In this document: positions 18,018 through 27,535 of the stretch, one piece after another | Numbering within the stretch: the first letter of the stretch is position 1 | Layout: each line of letters starts with the position of its first letter | Made by a program: the position numbers and the translations under genes | The notes under the pieces: generated by a model | What the model saw: only the letters and a program-made list of their open reading frames with translations | Told to the model about the DNA's origin: nothing | Database searches by the model: none | Assembly: GCA_900167215.1 (NCBI GenBank) | Contig: FUZS01000010.1 | Location: 34,096 to 98,095, forward strand | Direction: 5' to 3' | Origin: [Eubacterium] yurii | Lineage (GTDB): Bacteria > Bacillota > Clostridia > Peptostreptococcales > Filifactoraceae | Length of the DNA: 64,000 nucleotides

Positions 18018-18064
18018 AACATCACTTCCTTTTCCCCTACAATATTTCTACATATCTTTGTATT

Positions 18065-18180
18065 AATACTAATAACCGTTTATAATGTCATATATTTAGA
18101 TTTATTGAAATATTATTTTTTAGTTTTCAACAAGCATACTTAATATATTTTTAGGACAATTTAATTGGTTTTTAGAATAA
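18065..18180 (+). repeat. Dispersed repeat A, copy 2 (MITE-like)
   Basis: Begins AATACTAATAACCGTTTATAA, ends TTTTTAGAATAAG. Lies between ygfK and the cysteine-rich gene. Closest to copy 1. Confidence 0.6.
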
Positions 18181-18265
18181 GCATAATTTACAGCTTGTTA
18201 TTAAAGATTGATGAGATATTTTGTATGGCTCTTTGAATGCGCTTTTATTCCAATTTATTAACTTT

Positions 18266-18310
18266 ATCTTAGGGGGCGAAAGCATATTATCGCAATCCGT
18301 CCCCTAAGAT
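18266..18310. terminator. Strong hairpin after ygfK
   Basis: A 13-bp stem, ATCTTAGGGGGCG with CGTCCCCTAAGAT (one G-U type pair), 18 bp past the ygfK stop. The T run (TTATTTTTT) lies on the plus side, so it would stop plus-strand transcripts best; for ygfK it may protect the mRNA end. Confidence 0.6.
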
Positions 18311-18327
18311 TATTTTTTCAGACTTTT

Positions 18328-21300
18328 CTATACAAAAGGTCTTTCAACTATATTTTCTATCACATAATACGGATATTTTTCTTCAAGTTGTTCAAGCATA
18401 TTGATATATTGCTTAGGAATGTTGTCTCCACCCTTTTTATATTCAACTACATCTTTTCCAACTCTGAAAAGGTAAGTGCCGTCAGGTTTTTTGTAGAATC
18501 CTTCGTTAGTTGATTCTTCAAAATCGTAAAGTGTCCAAAATACTGTAAATTTGTCTTTGTAAGGTCTTCCTGCATGTGGACAGAACACTCCGCAGTTACC
18601 GCATTCGTTACACATTCCGTCTATATGCACTATTTGGTGACCCATTTCATATCCATCTACTTCTACCATTACATTGGCTCTATTAGGACAAACTTGTACG
18701 CAGACTTCGCATATTTGGTCGCATTTTAGGCATCTTTCCCCTTCTTTTCCTCCAACTTGAGGTAATACGAGTATTGCTCTTCTCTTATAAAGTTCGTTTT
18801 CATCTTCCACTATACCAAATTTTACGAAGTCAGCTTTGATATTTTCTTTTGACATTATATCAAGGGCTATCTTTTTAGCATCTCCCATGCCTTTTACTAT
18901 AGTAGAAGGTCCCTTCTTGCAATCTCCTGCTACATATACGTCTTTTCTGCTTGTTTCGTTTGTAGCGCTTAGTATAGCATAGCCTTTTTTATCAACAGAA
19001 AGTTTATTTTCAGCAAATGCGCTCACATCAACTCTTGCACCTGTAGCTCCTACTACTGTATCAAAGTCAAGATTCAAGATTTCTCCTGTTCCTACTACAG
19101 ATTTTCTTCCACTTTCGTCAAAATCTCCAAGAGTCATCTTTTCACATTTGAAAGTCTTGCCGTCAAAACTTACAGGAGCTGTAAGTTCCATTATTTCTAT
19201 ACCTTCTTTTTTGATGTGATCCACTTCTTCTTGTGCAGCCGGCATATAAGCTTCTGTTCTTCTGTATACAAGTACAGCCTTTTCTACGCCTTCAAGTTTG
19301 CTTGCAACTCTTACGCAGTCCATTGCAACGTCTCCGGCTCCTACAACCGCTATCTTCTTTCCGGCTTTTGCTACTTTTCCGCTATTTTTGTATTCACATA
19401 GGAATTCAAGAGCGTCTATTATCTTATCTGCTCCCTCTTTTACAGGTGATAGACCTTTTTCCCAAGCGCCTGTACATACAACTACATATTTATATTCTTT
19501 TTGAAGATTTTCATAGCTGTCTTTAACTTCAGTGTTAAATCTGAATTCTACACCTTGGTTTACAGCTATTTGATAGTCTCTTTCGATTTGTTCATTTGAT
19601 ATTCTAAACTCAGGTATGATGTGGCTTACTATACCGTAAGGTTTTGAAAGTTTTTCAAATACTGTAACTGCAACTCCGTTTCTTCTAAGGTATGATGCTA
19701 CAGCTATACCTACAGGTCCTGCTCCTATTACTGCTACCTTGTTTTGAGTCTTCAAGTCAACTTTTTTGATATTGCTTATAAACTTATCTTGTGCATTGTC
19801 AGCAGCTATAAGTTTCATATCTCTGATTTGAAGTGTCTTTTCGTAGTCAACTCTTGTACAACGATCTTGACAGTGATGAGCACATAGTACTCCCAAGATT
19901 GTAGGTGCAGTATTGTCATTTGCTATAACTTCGATAGCTTTATCGTAATTCTTGTCAGCAACAAGTTTCAAATATTCAGGTATTTGTTGTTCTATCGGAC
20001 AACCGCCGTCCTTACATGGTGCCTTGTAGCAATCAAACAGTGGCAATTCAGAATCTGTCTTTCTGTTTCCTGCTTTTTCTCTATAAAGCTTGTGATTTCT
20101 TCTTTCATTAGGTATATTTGCTACTACTTTTGCAAGTTTTTCATAGTCTATGCCTTCGTATTTATCTTTCATCAAGTCTTCAGTTTCTTCAGCAAGTTGT
20201 CTGAATCTTTCGTATCCGCCAGGCTTTAGTATTGTAGTTGCAACAGTTATTGGCATTACCCCAGTTTCAAATATTTCTCTTATATTAAATGCGTCAGCTC
20301 CACCTGAATAAGCCATAGGTAATTGTCCCTTAAATTCAGTTGATAGCTTGCTTGCCAATGACAATGACAATAGATATAGAGAACGTCCTGCCATGTACAT
20401 TTCTTCAGAAGGCAATTCGCCTTTTTTAACTTGTACAGGGAAGGTATTAGTAATCTTAAGTCCAAACGCCTTACCTTCGTTTTCAGCAACCTTCAATAAC
20501 CTTCTAAACATTGCTATGGCATCTGAATATTGAAGGTCGTTATTGAAATGGTGATCGTCAAATGCGATATAGTCATATCCCATCTTATCAAGCATATTTC
20601 TTGCAAATTCGTATCCAAGTAAAGTAGGGTTACATTTTATAAATGCATTTACTTTCTTTTCAGTAAGAAGATAATAACTTATCTTTTCAATGTCTTCAGC
20701 AGGACATCCGTGCAATGTTGACAATGTTACTGAATTACAAATATTTGGAGATATTTTTTCCAAGTCTTCAAGTGTAAACTTTGAAAACATTGATATATTT
20801 TCTTTCAAGAAGTTCTTACATTCGTTAAATATCTCTGTCTTGGAAGCATCTTTCATATTTTCGATATAGTTGTCTATCTTAGGGAGCTTTATACCTTCCA
20901 GGTCGTATCCTACACTCATATTGTATGCAAAATCTTGGCTGTCTGATATGCCGAATTCCTTTGCAAGAACAATACAGGCAAAGTACGCTTTTATATATTC
21001 TTCATATGCCATAAGCACTGTAAGCTCTGTAGACCATTCACAGTTGTAGCATTCATCTTCTGCATATATGCATGGTCTTGCTATGCAATCTTGCAATTCC
21101 TTACCGTCCATCTTTTGTACAGTCTTAAGTTCCATGAATCTTGCTCCTGAAAGATAAGATGCTATTATATTTTGTGCAAGTTGAGAGTTTGGTCCTGCAG
21201 CAGGTCCTACTATAGTTGATATTTCATCTCCAAGCACAATTTTTTGTTTCTTTCCTGATTTGTTGAAATAAAACTTGTCTTTTCTTATTCCAAATACGCT

Positions 21301-21375
21301 TCCCATCTTCTTGTATTCGTCCAAAGACCAAGTTATGATATTTTCAAAAGGAATTCCTCTCATTAATTCACTCAT
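18328..21375 (-). CDS. ygfK: YgfK, putative selenate reductase subunit (GltD-like flavoprotein)
   Basis: 1015 residues, near the usual length. The N-terminal half is the YgfK-specific region (MRGIPFENIITWSLDEY; CYNCEWSTEL; HGCPAEDIEKI). A GltD-type module follows: cysteine cluster (CKDGGCPIEQ; CAHHCQDRCTR), FAD-binding VIGAGPVGIAVASYL and NAD(P)H-binding VVGAGDVAMDCVRVA, with VAGDCKKGPSTIV. The C-terminus has ferredoxin-like clusters from about residue 885 (CDQICEVCVQVCP; CNECGNCGVFCPHAG). It should pass electrons from NAD(P)H through FAD and Fe-S to a partner. Family work links it to selenium-dependent molybdenum hydroxylases and to anaerobic urate or xanthine use; the partner oxidoreductase is not in this window. 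Confidence 0.95.
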   Translation of the reverse strand: MSELMRGIPFENIITWSLDEYKKMGSVFGIRKDKFYFNKSGKKQKIVLGDEISTIVGPAAGPNSQLAQNIIASYLSGARFMELKTVQKMDGKELQDCIARPCIYAEDECYNCEWSTELTVLMAYEEYIKAYFACIVLAKEFGISDSQDFAYNMSVGYDLEGIKLPKIDNYIENMKDASKTEIFNECKNFLKENISMFSKFTLEDLEKISPNICNSVTLSTLHGCPAEDIEKISYYLLTEKKVNAFIKCNPTLLGYEFARNMLDKMGYDYIAFDDHHFNNDLQYSDAIAMFRRLLKVAENEGKAFGLKITNTFPVQVKKGELPSEEMYMAGRSLYLLSLSLASKLSTEFKGQLPMAYSGGADAFNIREIFETGVMPITVATTILKPGGYERFRQLAEETEDLMKDKYEGIDYEKLAKVVANIPNERRNHKLYREKAGNRKTDSELPLFDCYKAPCKDGGCPIEQQIPEYLKLVADKNYDKAIEVIANDNTAPTILGVLCAHHCQDRCTRVDYEKTLQIRDMKLIAADNAQDKFISNIKKVDLKTQNKVAVIGAGPVGIAVASYLRRNGVAVTVFEKLSKPYGIVSHIIPEFRISNEQIERDYQIAVNQGVEFRFNTEVKDSYENLQKEYKYVVVCTGAWEKGLSPVKEGADKIIDALEFLCEYKNSGKVAKAGKKIAVVGAGDVAMDCVRVASKLEGVEKAVLVYRRTEAYMPAAQEEVDHIKKEGIEIMELTAPVSFDGKTFKCEKMTLGDFDESGRKSVVGTGEILNLDFDTVVGATGARVDVSAFAENKLSVDKKGYAILSATNETSRKDVYVAGDCKKGPSTIVKGMGDAKKIALDIMSKENIKADFVKFGIVEDENELYKRRAILVLPQVGGKEGERCLKCDQICEVCVQVCPNRANVMVEVDGYEMGHQIVHIDGMCNECGNCGVFCPHAGRPYKDKFTVFWTLYDFEESTNEGFYKKPDGTYLFRVGKDVVEYKKGGDNIPKQYINMLEQLEEKYPYYVIENIVERPFV

Positions 21376-21570
21376 TTTACACCTCTTAAAATTAATTCAC
21401 TTATTTGATATTGTAACCATAGAGACATAATCCAAATACCTTATACCTATCACCAAATCCTCAGAAATAACAATGGAAAAATATTATATGCGAAACTTAA
21501 ATTTCTTTCCAAGAACTTATGACGTTCAATATAGATACTCAACTATTATGTATCTTTCATTTATAAAAAA

Positions 21571-21621
21571 GGCATATAGACACTACTTAATAATATGAGA
21601 TTTAAATAGTACCAATATGCC
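21571..21621. other. Intercistronic inverted repeat before ygfK
   Basis: GGCATAT (21571-21577) pairs with ATATGCC (21615-21621); inside, ACTACTTAA faces TTTAAATAGT. Lies between the upstream permease stop and the ygfK start. Confidence 0.4.
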
Positions 21622-21665
21622 CTTAGATAACAATAACACTAATTTCTCACTTTTTTATGGAGATT

Positions 21666-23129
21666 TTAGTTGTCTCCTTCTTCAACCATCTTTTCTGCAG
21701 CTTCTTTATCTTCTTTTGTTGGCGGGAAGATGATGTTACATAAAATAGATATTATACAAACACAAGCAACTGTATCTTTGAATATGAAAGATATTGCAGG
21801 CGGCAAGCCTTGTACTGCGTTTGGATGTGCTCCAAGTCCAAGTCCAAGTCCAAATGTCACACCTAATATTATAATGTTTCTATCTGAAAAACCTGCTTTT
21901 GCTATCATCTTTATACCGTTTATAAGTATCATCGCAAAAACTGTTATTACCGCTCCACCAAGAACACTTGCAGGCATTATGTTAAACAACATACCTATCT
22001 TAGGTAAAAATGCCGCTCCTGCAAGAACGAAGGCTCCCATAGCTATACACCATTTGTTTACAACCTTTGTCATTGCAACTATACCTGCATTTTGACCAAA
22101 TGCTGTATTAGGAAGTGCATTGAAAAGAACTGCTGTAGTTGAACCCAAGGCATCAGCAAGTATGGCTCCTGATGTTTCTTCTCCTGTAGCTTCTCTGTTG
22201 AATCCGGCTATTGTTATACCGTTTGAGTTACCTATTGTTTCAAGTCCTGATACTATATAGATTGTAGCAAAGCTTATTACCGCTTCAAGCGGGAACTTCA
22301 ATTCCCAAGGTGCAAGTATCGGCACAGGTACTGCAAATATCGGTGCATCAAATACAGGTTGGAAACTTATCTGTCCTGTTATTGCCGCCGCTATATATCC
22401 CACTATAAGTCCTATTAGTATTGCTGATATCTTCCACATACCTTTTCCGAATCTTTGTAGGAAGATTATTACGAAAAATACCAAGAAACCAAGTGCTATA
22501 TTTTTTAGTGAACCATATTGCAATTGTACTGTACTTGGATCAAGTCCCTTAGCTGTAGCTTCAGCTACCGCCTTGGCATCTGCAATTTTCAATCCTGCTC
22601 CACCGGCAAAATAGTCAACACCGACTTCAAGCAGATGTATTCCTATAGTTATAAGCACACTACCTACTACAAGTGGAGGAAAAAGTTTTTTCAATGGCTT
22701 GTAGAATATACCCATTATGACTTCCACTATACTACCAACTGCCGCAGCACCAAGCACCACTGCAAGCGCTACAAGAGGTCCCTGTTCCAGATATTGAAGC
22801 CCTATTGTCCTTGCTGTAGGTACAAAGGCAAAGGAAGTACCCATTACTATAGGAAGCCCTGCACCTATTTGGAACTTGCCTATTTTTATAGGGTAAAGTT
22901 GAACAAATGTAGTAAGTCCTGATACAAACATCGCACATTGAATCATTCTCAATCTTGTATCGTTATCAAGTTTTAGAACACCAACTAATATCAGTACCGG
23001 TGCCAGATTACCGGTAAACATTGCAAGAACGTGTTGAAAACCAAGTGGAAAAGCTACCTTAAAGCTCGGTTTTCCTTCGAGTTGATAAATAAGCTCTTTG
23101 TCGCTTAATTTTTGTTTGTTTTCGCTCAT
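21666..23129 (-). CDS. NCS2-family purine (xanthine/urate) permease
   Basis: 487 residues, about 14 membrane segments. The NCS2 signature is QNAGIVAMTK in TAFGQNAGI, which is the QN type of xanthine/urate carriers rather than the uracil type. It also has FPLGFQHVLAMFTGN at the start of the membrane region and a conserved VSGLETIGNSNGI segment. It would import xanthine, urate or a related purine with a cation. It lies downstream of carbamate kinase and upstream of ygfK in the same direction. The 390-bp gap before it contains a large hairpin, so it may be expressed separately. Confidence 0.9.
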   Translation of the reverse strand: MSENKQKLSDKELIYQLEGKPSFKVAFPLGFQHVLAMFTGNLAPVLILVGVLKLDNDTRLRMIQCAMFVSGLTTFVQLYPIKIGKFQIGAGLPIVMGTSFAFVPTARTIGLQYLEQGPLVALAVVLGAAAVGSIVEVIMGIFYKPLKKLFPPLVVGSVLITIGIHLLEVGVDYFAGGAGLKIADAKAVAEATAKGLDPSTVQLQYGSLKNIALGFLVFFVIIFLQRFGKGMWKISAILIGLIVGYIAAAITGQISFQPVFDAPIFAVPVPILAPWELKFPLEAVISFATIYIVSGLETIGNSNGITIAGFNREATGEETSGAILADALGSTTAVLFNALPNTAFGQNAGIVAMTKVVNKWCIAMGAFVLAGAAFLPKIGMLFNIMPASVLGGAVITVFAMILINGIKMIAKAGFSDRNIIILGVTFGLGLGLGAHPNAVQGLPPAISFIFKDTVACVCIISILCNIIFPPTKEDKEAAEKMVEEGDN

Positions 23130-23265
23130 CGTATTGTCCCTTTCAATACTCCAAGCTATTTAAAATTTATTAGTGTTTTATAAAATCATCATCAAATTAT
23201 TGTCTACTATTATTAAGATTTAAAATATAACTTAATTACTATCACAAAAATTTACATATAAGACT

Positions 23266-23329
23266 CCATATACGGCAATGCAAATCTCATCAATTATGAT
23301 AAGATTTCATTGCCAACTACTGGTATACG
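23266..23329 (-). ncRNA. Structured leader or intercistronic hairpin before the permease
   Basis: GGCAATG.AAATCT.ATCA on one arm pairs with TGAT.AGATTTCATTGCC on the other (23274-23314), and an outer helix CATATAC/GTATACG is separated by an eight-base one-sided loop (AACTACTG on the plus strand). The P1-internal-loop-long-stem layout is like a small riboswitch or attenuator. It does not match the guanine-riboswitch consensus. The remainder of the 23130-23521 gap is featureless. Confidence 0.4.
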
Positions 23330-23521
23330 CTATTTTTTAACCTTATTTAAGCTACAATTATAATTTTTCTAACAATATGTGTCACTAATTCATAAATATT
23401 AATTCTTACTTAATATAAATCTGAAAGCATCCCTTAGAGTTAGTTTAAAATTAATATTTCAATTTACAAATAGCCAGGAATAAACATTAAAATAAAAATG
23501 TTATTATGATAGTTTCAAAAA

Positions 23522-24454
23522 CTATTCATTTACTATAACTGTACCTGTTTTTCCTGCTATAGCTTCATCAGCTTTTTCAAGTGATGTTATTATAGCTTTT
23601 CTACCTTTTTTAGATTTTGCAAATTCTACAGCAGCCAATACCTTAGGCAACATTGAACCTTCAGCAAATTCTTTGTCATCAATATATTTTTGTACTTCAT
23701 CAAGTGTTATTGTATCAAGCCATTTTACATCAGGTTGTCCAAATCTTATTGCAACCTTATCTACTGCTGTAAGTACCAAGAACACGTCAGCATCCAGTAT
23801 TTCAGCAATCTTTTCGCAAGTAAAGTCCTTATCTATAACGGCAGGAACTCCAACAAGTTCGTCTCCTCTTTTCACAACAGGTATTCCGCCGCCACCGCCG
23901 CAGATCATAACTATTCTGTCGTCAAAAACTTTCATCAAAGAATCTTTTTCTACTATATCAACCGGCTTTGGTGAAGGAACTACCGTTCTATATCCTCTTC
24001 CTGCATCTTCCTTAACTGCAATACCTTTTGCTATTAATACATCAGCTTCTTCCTTTGTCATAAATGAGCCAACAGGTTTTGTAGGATTTTTGAAAGCCGG
24101 GTCATTCTCATCTACCAATGTTTGAGTTACTATTGTAACTACAGGTAGGTCAGCTCTGCCTCTTTTTACAGCTTCGTTTTTGATTGCATTTTGAAGGTGA
24201 TATCCTATATATCCTTGGCTCATAGCTCCACATTCAGGGAAAGGCATCTTAGGTATCTTAGCTTCAGCCTTTGCAGCTATATCCATAGCATTATTTATCA
24301 TACCTACTTGCGGTCCGTTTCCGTGACCTATTATTACCTTATTTCCTGATTGAATAAGATCTATTATAGATTTTGCTGTAGTCTTAACAGCCTCTTTTTG
24401 CTCTTCAGGTGTATTGCCAAGGGCATTTCCACCAAGTGCTAACACTATTTTCAT
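23522..24454 (-). CDS. arcC: Carbamate kinase
   Basis: 310 residues, the family length. Motifs: LALGGNALG at the N-terminus, GNKVIIGHGNGPQVG (about 38-52), GGGGGIPVV (about 190), PAVIDKDFTCEKIAE, and FAEGSMLPKVLAA. It makes ATP from carbamoyl phosphate and ADP. No arcA or arcB is present. Its placement with ygeW shows that carbamoyl phosphate would come from the YgeW step rather than from arginine. It begins 110 bp after the second permease and has GGAGG before its ATG. Confidence 0.96.
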   Translation of the reverse strand: MKIVLALGGNALGNTPEEQKEAVKTTAKSIIDLIQSGNKVIIGHGNGPQVGMINNAMDIAAKAEAKIPKMPFPECGAMSQGYIGYHLQNAIKNEAVKRGRADLPVVTIVTQTLVDENDPAFKNPTKPVGSFMTKEEADVLIAKGIAVKEDAGRGYRTVVPSPKPVDIVEKDSLMKVFDDRIVMICGGGGGIPVVKRGDELVGVPAVIDKDFTCEKIAEILDADVFLVLTAVDKVAIRFGQPDVKWLDTITLDEVQKYIDDKEFAEGSMLPKVLAAVEFAKSKKGRKAIITSLEKADEAIAGKTGTVIVNE

Positions 24455-24564
24455 TTATAAGCCTCCACTACTGTCAATCTTATATTTAATATAAAACTGA
24501 TATTAAAATTTTTAATAAATTATTTTTTTATACTGAAGTTATTATTTGTATATCCAAACCATAA

Positions 24565-25932
24565 TTACTCTTTTTTTGATTTATTTTCAATGACTTGCGG
24601 TAATATCAAATTCAATACCACAGCTATCAATGTAGTTGTACTTGTAGCTGAAGTTCCAAATACGTCTATAACCATTTGAGGAAATCCTGTAAGTGATCCC
24701 GGTACTCTAACAATACCTTCTCCTATAGCAAGGGCTATTCCTACAACTCCTATATTTCTCGGATTTAATCCTGCTCCTGATACCATCTTTACTCCTGTCA
24801 TAGATATAGTGGCAAAAACTGATATTGTCGCTCCTCCAAGGACAGCTTGAGGAATTGTTGTAAGTATAGCTGAAATCTTAGGTAAAAGTCCGGCTATTAT
24901 TACAAGTATTGAAGAGAACACAAATATTTTTCTATTTATACATTTATTAAGTGTAACTATGCCAACATTTTGACTGAATGTTGAAAGCGGCATACATCCA
25001 AATACCGAGCCTACTAAACTTGAGAATCCATAACCTATTATACCGCCTTGAAGCTCGTCATCTGTAGGCAATCTGTCCATTCCACCTTCAGTAGTTGCAG
25101 TTAAGTCACCTATAGCCTGTATTGAGTTTACAATGTGAAGAATTCCAAGAGATATAATTGCTGACGGTATAAACTCAAAACCGAAGTGCATAGGTTTTGG
25201 AGCTTGAACAAGCCCTGCATTTGCTATACTTGAAAAATTAACCATACCAAGGGGTATAGATACTAAATACCCTGCTACTACTCCTATCAAAATGGAAGCA
25301 AGTTTTATTGAGCCCTTTCCAAAATTATTACATAGTAAAACAACTGCCAAAGTTACAAGAGCTACCGCCCAGTTTTTAAGTGATCCGAAATTAGGATTTG
25401 AATCTATATTTCCCCCACCTGCCATATATCTTACAGCAACAGGGTACAAACCCAAACCTATTGAAAGTATAACCGTTCCTGTAACCAAAGGAGGGAAGAA
25501 TTTGGTCAATTTCTTTACAAATAGACCGAAAAGCATTGCAATTATACCACCTACGAGCTGAGCTCCAAATACAACCGCCATTGCCTTAGGACCGTCAAAG
25601 CCTGCACCAATAGCATTTTTTACTATAGCTGAAAGAGTAGATACATAAGCAAAACCTACACCCATTATAACAGGTAGCTTAGAACCTAATTTACCAAAAA
25701 TACCGAAGTTTTGTAATAATGTTGCAAGCCCTGCAAAAATTAATGAAGATTGAACAAGTAGCACCTTATCTTCTGGTGACAACCCTGCTCCTCCGGATAT
25801 TATAAGTGCCGGTGTTATACATCCTACTACCATTGCAACAACGTGCTGAAAAGCAAGCGGAGCAGTATCAGCCATTGAAAGCGGAGCCTCGTATATGTAT
25901 AAATTTTTATTATTTTCTTTAGAGTTTTCCAT
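24565..25932 (-). CDS. NCS2-family purine permease, second copy
   Basis: 455 residues with the same fold as the permease at 21.7-23.1 kb but clearly diverged. The signature reads QNVGIVTLNK in LSTFSQNVG, so the usual Thr of the QN-type signature is Asn here. Other family segments are FQHVVAMVVGCITPALI and PLVTGTVILSIGL. Two QN-type carriers with different signature residues in one cluster suggest two substrates (for example xanthine and urate). It follows ygeW on the minus strand after a 240-bp gap with a terminator-like hairpin. Confidence 0.9.
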   Translation of the reverse strand: MENSKENNKNLYIYEAPLSMADTAPLAFQHVVAMVVGCITPALIISGGAGLSPEDKVLLVQSSLIFAGLATLLQNFGIFGKLGSKLPVIMGVGFAYVSTLSAIVKNAIGAGFDGPKAMAVVFGAQLVGGIIAMLFGLFVKKLTKFFPPLVTGTVILSIGLGLYPVAVRYMAGGGNIDSNPNFGSLKNWAVALVTLAVVLLCNNFGKGSIKLASILIGVVAGYLVSIPLGMVNFSSIANAGLVQAPKPMHFGFEFIPSAIISLGILHIVNSIQAIGDLTATTEGGMDRLPTDDELQGGIIGYGFSSLVGSVFGCMPLSTFSQNVGIVTLNKCINRKIFVFSSILVIIAGLLPKISAILTTIPQAVLGGATISVFATISMTGVKMVSGAGLNPRNIGVVGIALAIGEGIVRVPGSLTGFPQMVIDVFGTSATSTTTLIAVVLNLILPQVIENKSKKE

Positions 25933-26109
25933 TAATTATCTCCCATAATGTAATCAATGTTAGTCTTATTATCAATACTGATAATAAATGGAGTAAACAA
26001 ATCTACACATATCTTAGTTTTAATTATTTTAATCTTAAAATAGACTATTATTTAGCAAAATTTTAAATAAATATAAACAAAATACTACTTTCCAAATTTT
26101 ATTTAAAAT

Positions 26110-26142
26110 CTTTCCTTTGGCAAAATCTTTGCCAAAGGAAAG
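26110..26142 (-). terminator. Perfect 15-bp hairpin after ygeW
   Basis: CTTTCCTTTGGCAAA / TTTGCCAAAGGAAAG with a three-base loop, 34 bp past the ygeW stop. The bases after it on the minus strand are ATTTTAAAT, so termination may be partial and let some transcript reach the permease. Confidence 0.7.
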
Positions 26143-26175
26143 TATCAAGACTAAATAATCTTATTTTTTACTAAA

Positions 26176-27369
26176 TTATTTCGCCCATCTTTGTTTTTTT
26201 GCATTTTCCAATCTTTGTAGCATATCTTGAGGATTTTTAACTTTTGAAAGGAATATCATGGCAGCTATTACATACGGTTTGAAGCTTGCTTCTTTGTATA
26301 GAGGCACTCTGTATCTGTCAAATACTGAGTTTTCAACTTCTCCTTCTTTACAGCTTAGCCCAGTGATGTCAGCAGGTAAACAGTGCATGTAAAGAGCTTT
26401 ACCGTTTTTAGTAGTCTTCATCAATTCTTCTGTACATTCCCAATCTTTGTGTTTTGCATTTTGAGCAAGAAGTTCTTTTTCAAGAGCATCTATTCCGGCT
26501 TGGTCGCCTTTTCCATAAAGGTCAGTTCTTTTTTCCATAGCTGCAAATGGAGCCCAAGACTTAGGATATACTATGTCAGCATCCTTGAAAGCTTCAGCCA
26601 TAGAGTTAGTCTTTACAAATTTTCCTCCTGATATTTCAGCGTTCTTTCTTGCTATTTCTTCAACTTCAGGCATTATTTCATATCCTTCCGGATGAGCAAG
26701 AGATACTTCCATTCCAAGTCTTGTAAATAGACCTGCTATACCTTGAGGAACTGAAAGTGGTTTTCCGTATGATGGAGAGTAAGCCCAAGTCATAGCTATT
26801 TTCTTACCTTTAAGGTTTTCTATTCCGCCAAATTCATGTATTACATGTAGGGCATCAGCCATAGCTTGTGTAGGGTGATCTATGTCACATTGAAGGTCTA
26901 CAAGTGTAGGTCTTTGTTCCAATATTCCATCTTTATATCCTTCTTCAACATAATCAGCGTAATCTCTCATGTATTTGTTACCCTTACCAATATACATGTC
27001 ATCTCTTATACCTATTACGTCAGCCATGAAAGAAATCATGTTAGCAGTTTCTCTTACAGTTTCTCCGTGAGCTATTTGAGATTTTCCTTCATCCAAATCT
27101 TGTACTTCAAGTCCAAGCAAATTACAAGCAGATGCGAAAGAGAATCTTGTTCTTGTTGAGTTATCTCTGAATAGTGATATTCCAAGACCTGAATCGAATA
27201 TCTTCGTAGATATGTTTTCTTCTCTCAATTTTCTAAGAGCATCTGCTACTGTCCAAGTAGCTTGCAATTCATCAAAAGTTTTTGTCCATGTTTCAAAGAA
27301 GTCATTGTTGTACATTTTTTCAAAATTCAATGAATCAAGTTTACCTATATATTTTTGCATTAAAGACAT
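26176..27369 (-). CDS. ygeW: Knotted carbamoyltransferase YgeW
   Basis: 397 residues, like E. coli YgeW (396). It has the carbamoyl-phosphate site SLFRDNSTRTRFSF (about 66-79), the DLDEGKSQIAHGETV loop, HPTQAMADAL (about 166-175) and MHCLPADITGLSC (about 327-339). The transcarbamylase fold is clear. It does not look like an ornithine or aspartate enzyme; family work favours 2,3-diureidopropionate/ureido-diaminopropionate as the carbamoyl donor side. With carbamate kinase in the cluster the likely direction is phosphorolysis to carbamoyl phosphate and then ATP. Confidence 0.95.
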   Translation of the reverse strand: MSLMQKYIGKLDSLNFEKMYNNDFFETWTKTFDELQATWTVADALRKLREENISTKIFDSGLGISLFRDNSTRTRFSFASACNLLGLEVQDLDEGKSQIAHGETVRETANMISFMADVIGIRDDMYIGKGNKYMRDYADYVEEGYKDGILEQRPTLVDLQCDIDHPTQAMADALHVIHEFGGIENLKGKKIAMTWAYSPSYGKPLSVPQGIAGLFTRLGMEVSLAHPEGYEIMPEVEEIARKNAEISGGKFVKTNSMAEAFKDADIVYPKSWAPFAAMEKRTDLYGKGDQAGIDALEKELLAQNAKHKDWECTEELMKTTKNGKALYMHCLPADITGLSCKEGEVENSVFDRYRVPLYKEASFKPYVIAAMIFLSKVKNPQDMLQRLENAKKQRWAK

Positions 27370-27424
27370 TATTTAATCCTCCGGAATTTAATTTATGTTT
27401 TATAATTTAATTTGTAATTTATTC

Positions 27425-27499
27425 AATCTCAAGTCGAAGAGCAGCTATTAGATAAAAATTATACTTATATCTAATTATACTCTCTTCGAACTTGAGATT
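27425..27499. other. 75-bp two-tier inverted repeat between ygeY and ygeW
   Basis: Outer arms AATCTCAAGT(T)CGAAGAG pair over 17 of 18 positions; inner arms ATTAGATA/TATCTAAT pair exactly. It lies in the 166-bp gap between the two genes. It has no T run and could stabilise or separate the two messages. Confidence 0.6.
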
Positions 27500-27535
27500 A
27501 ATGCTTATTTATTTTTAGTACAAAATTTTTAGGAA

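Noticed and set aside
22518-22938. Open frames antisense or out of frame inside the permease gene
   Set aside because: Cys/Tyr/Ser-rich translations typical of shadows of a membrane protein gene; no start signals.
23266-23329. Guanine/xanthine riboswitch
   Set aside because: The position before a permease is right, but the conserved purine-aptamer core (TATA...CTACC...) is absent. Kept only as an unclassified structured element.
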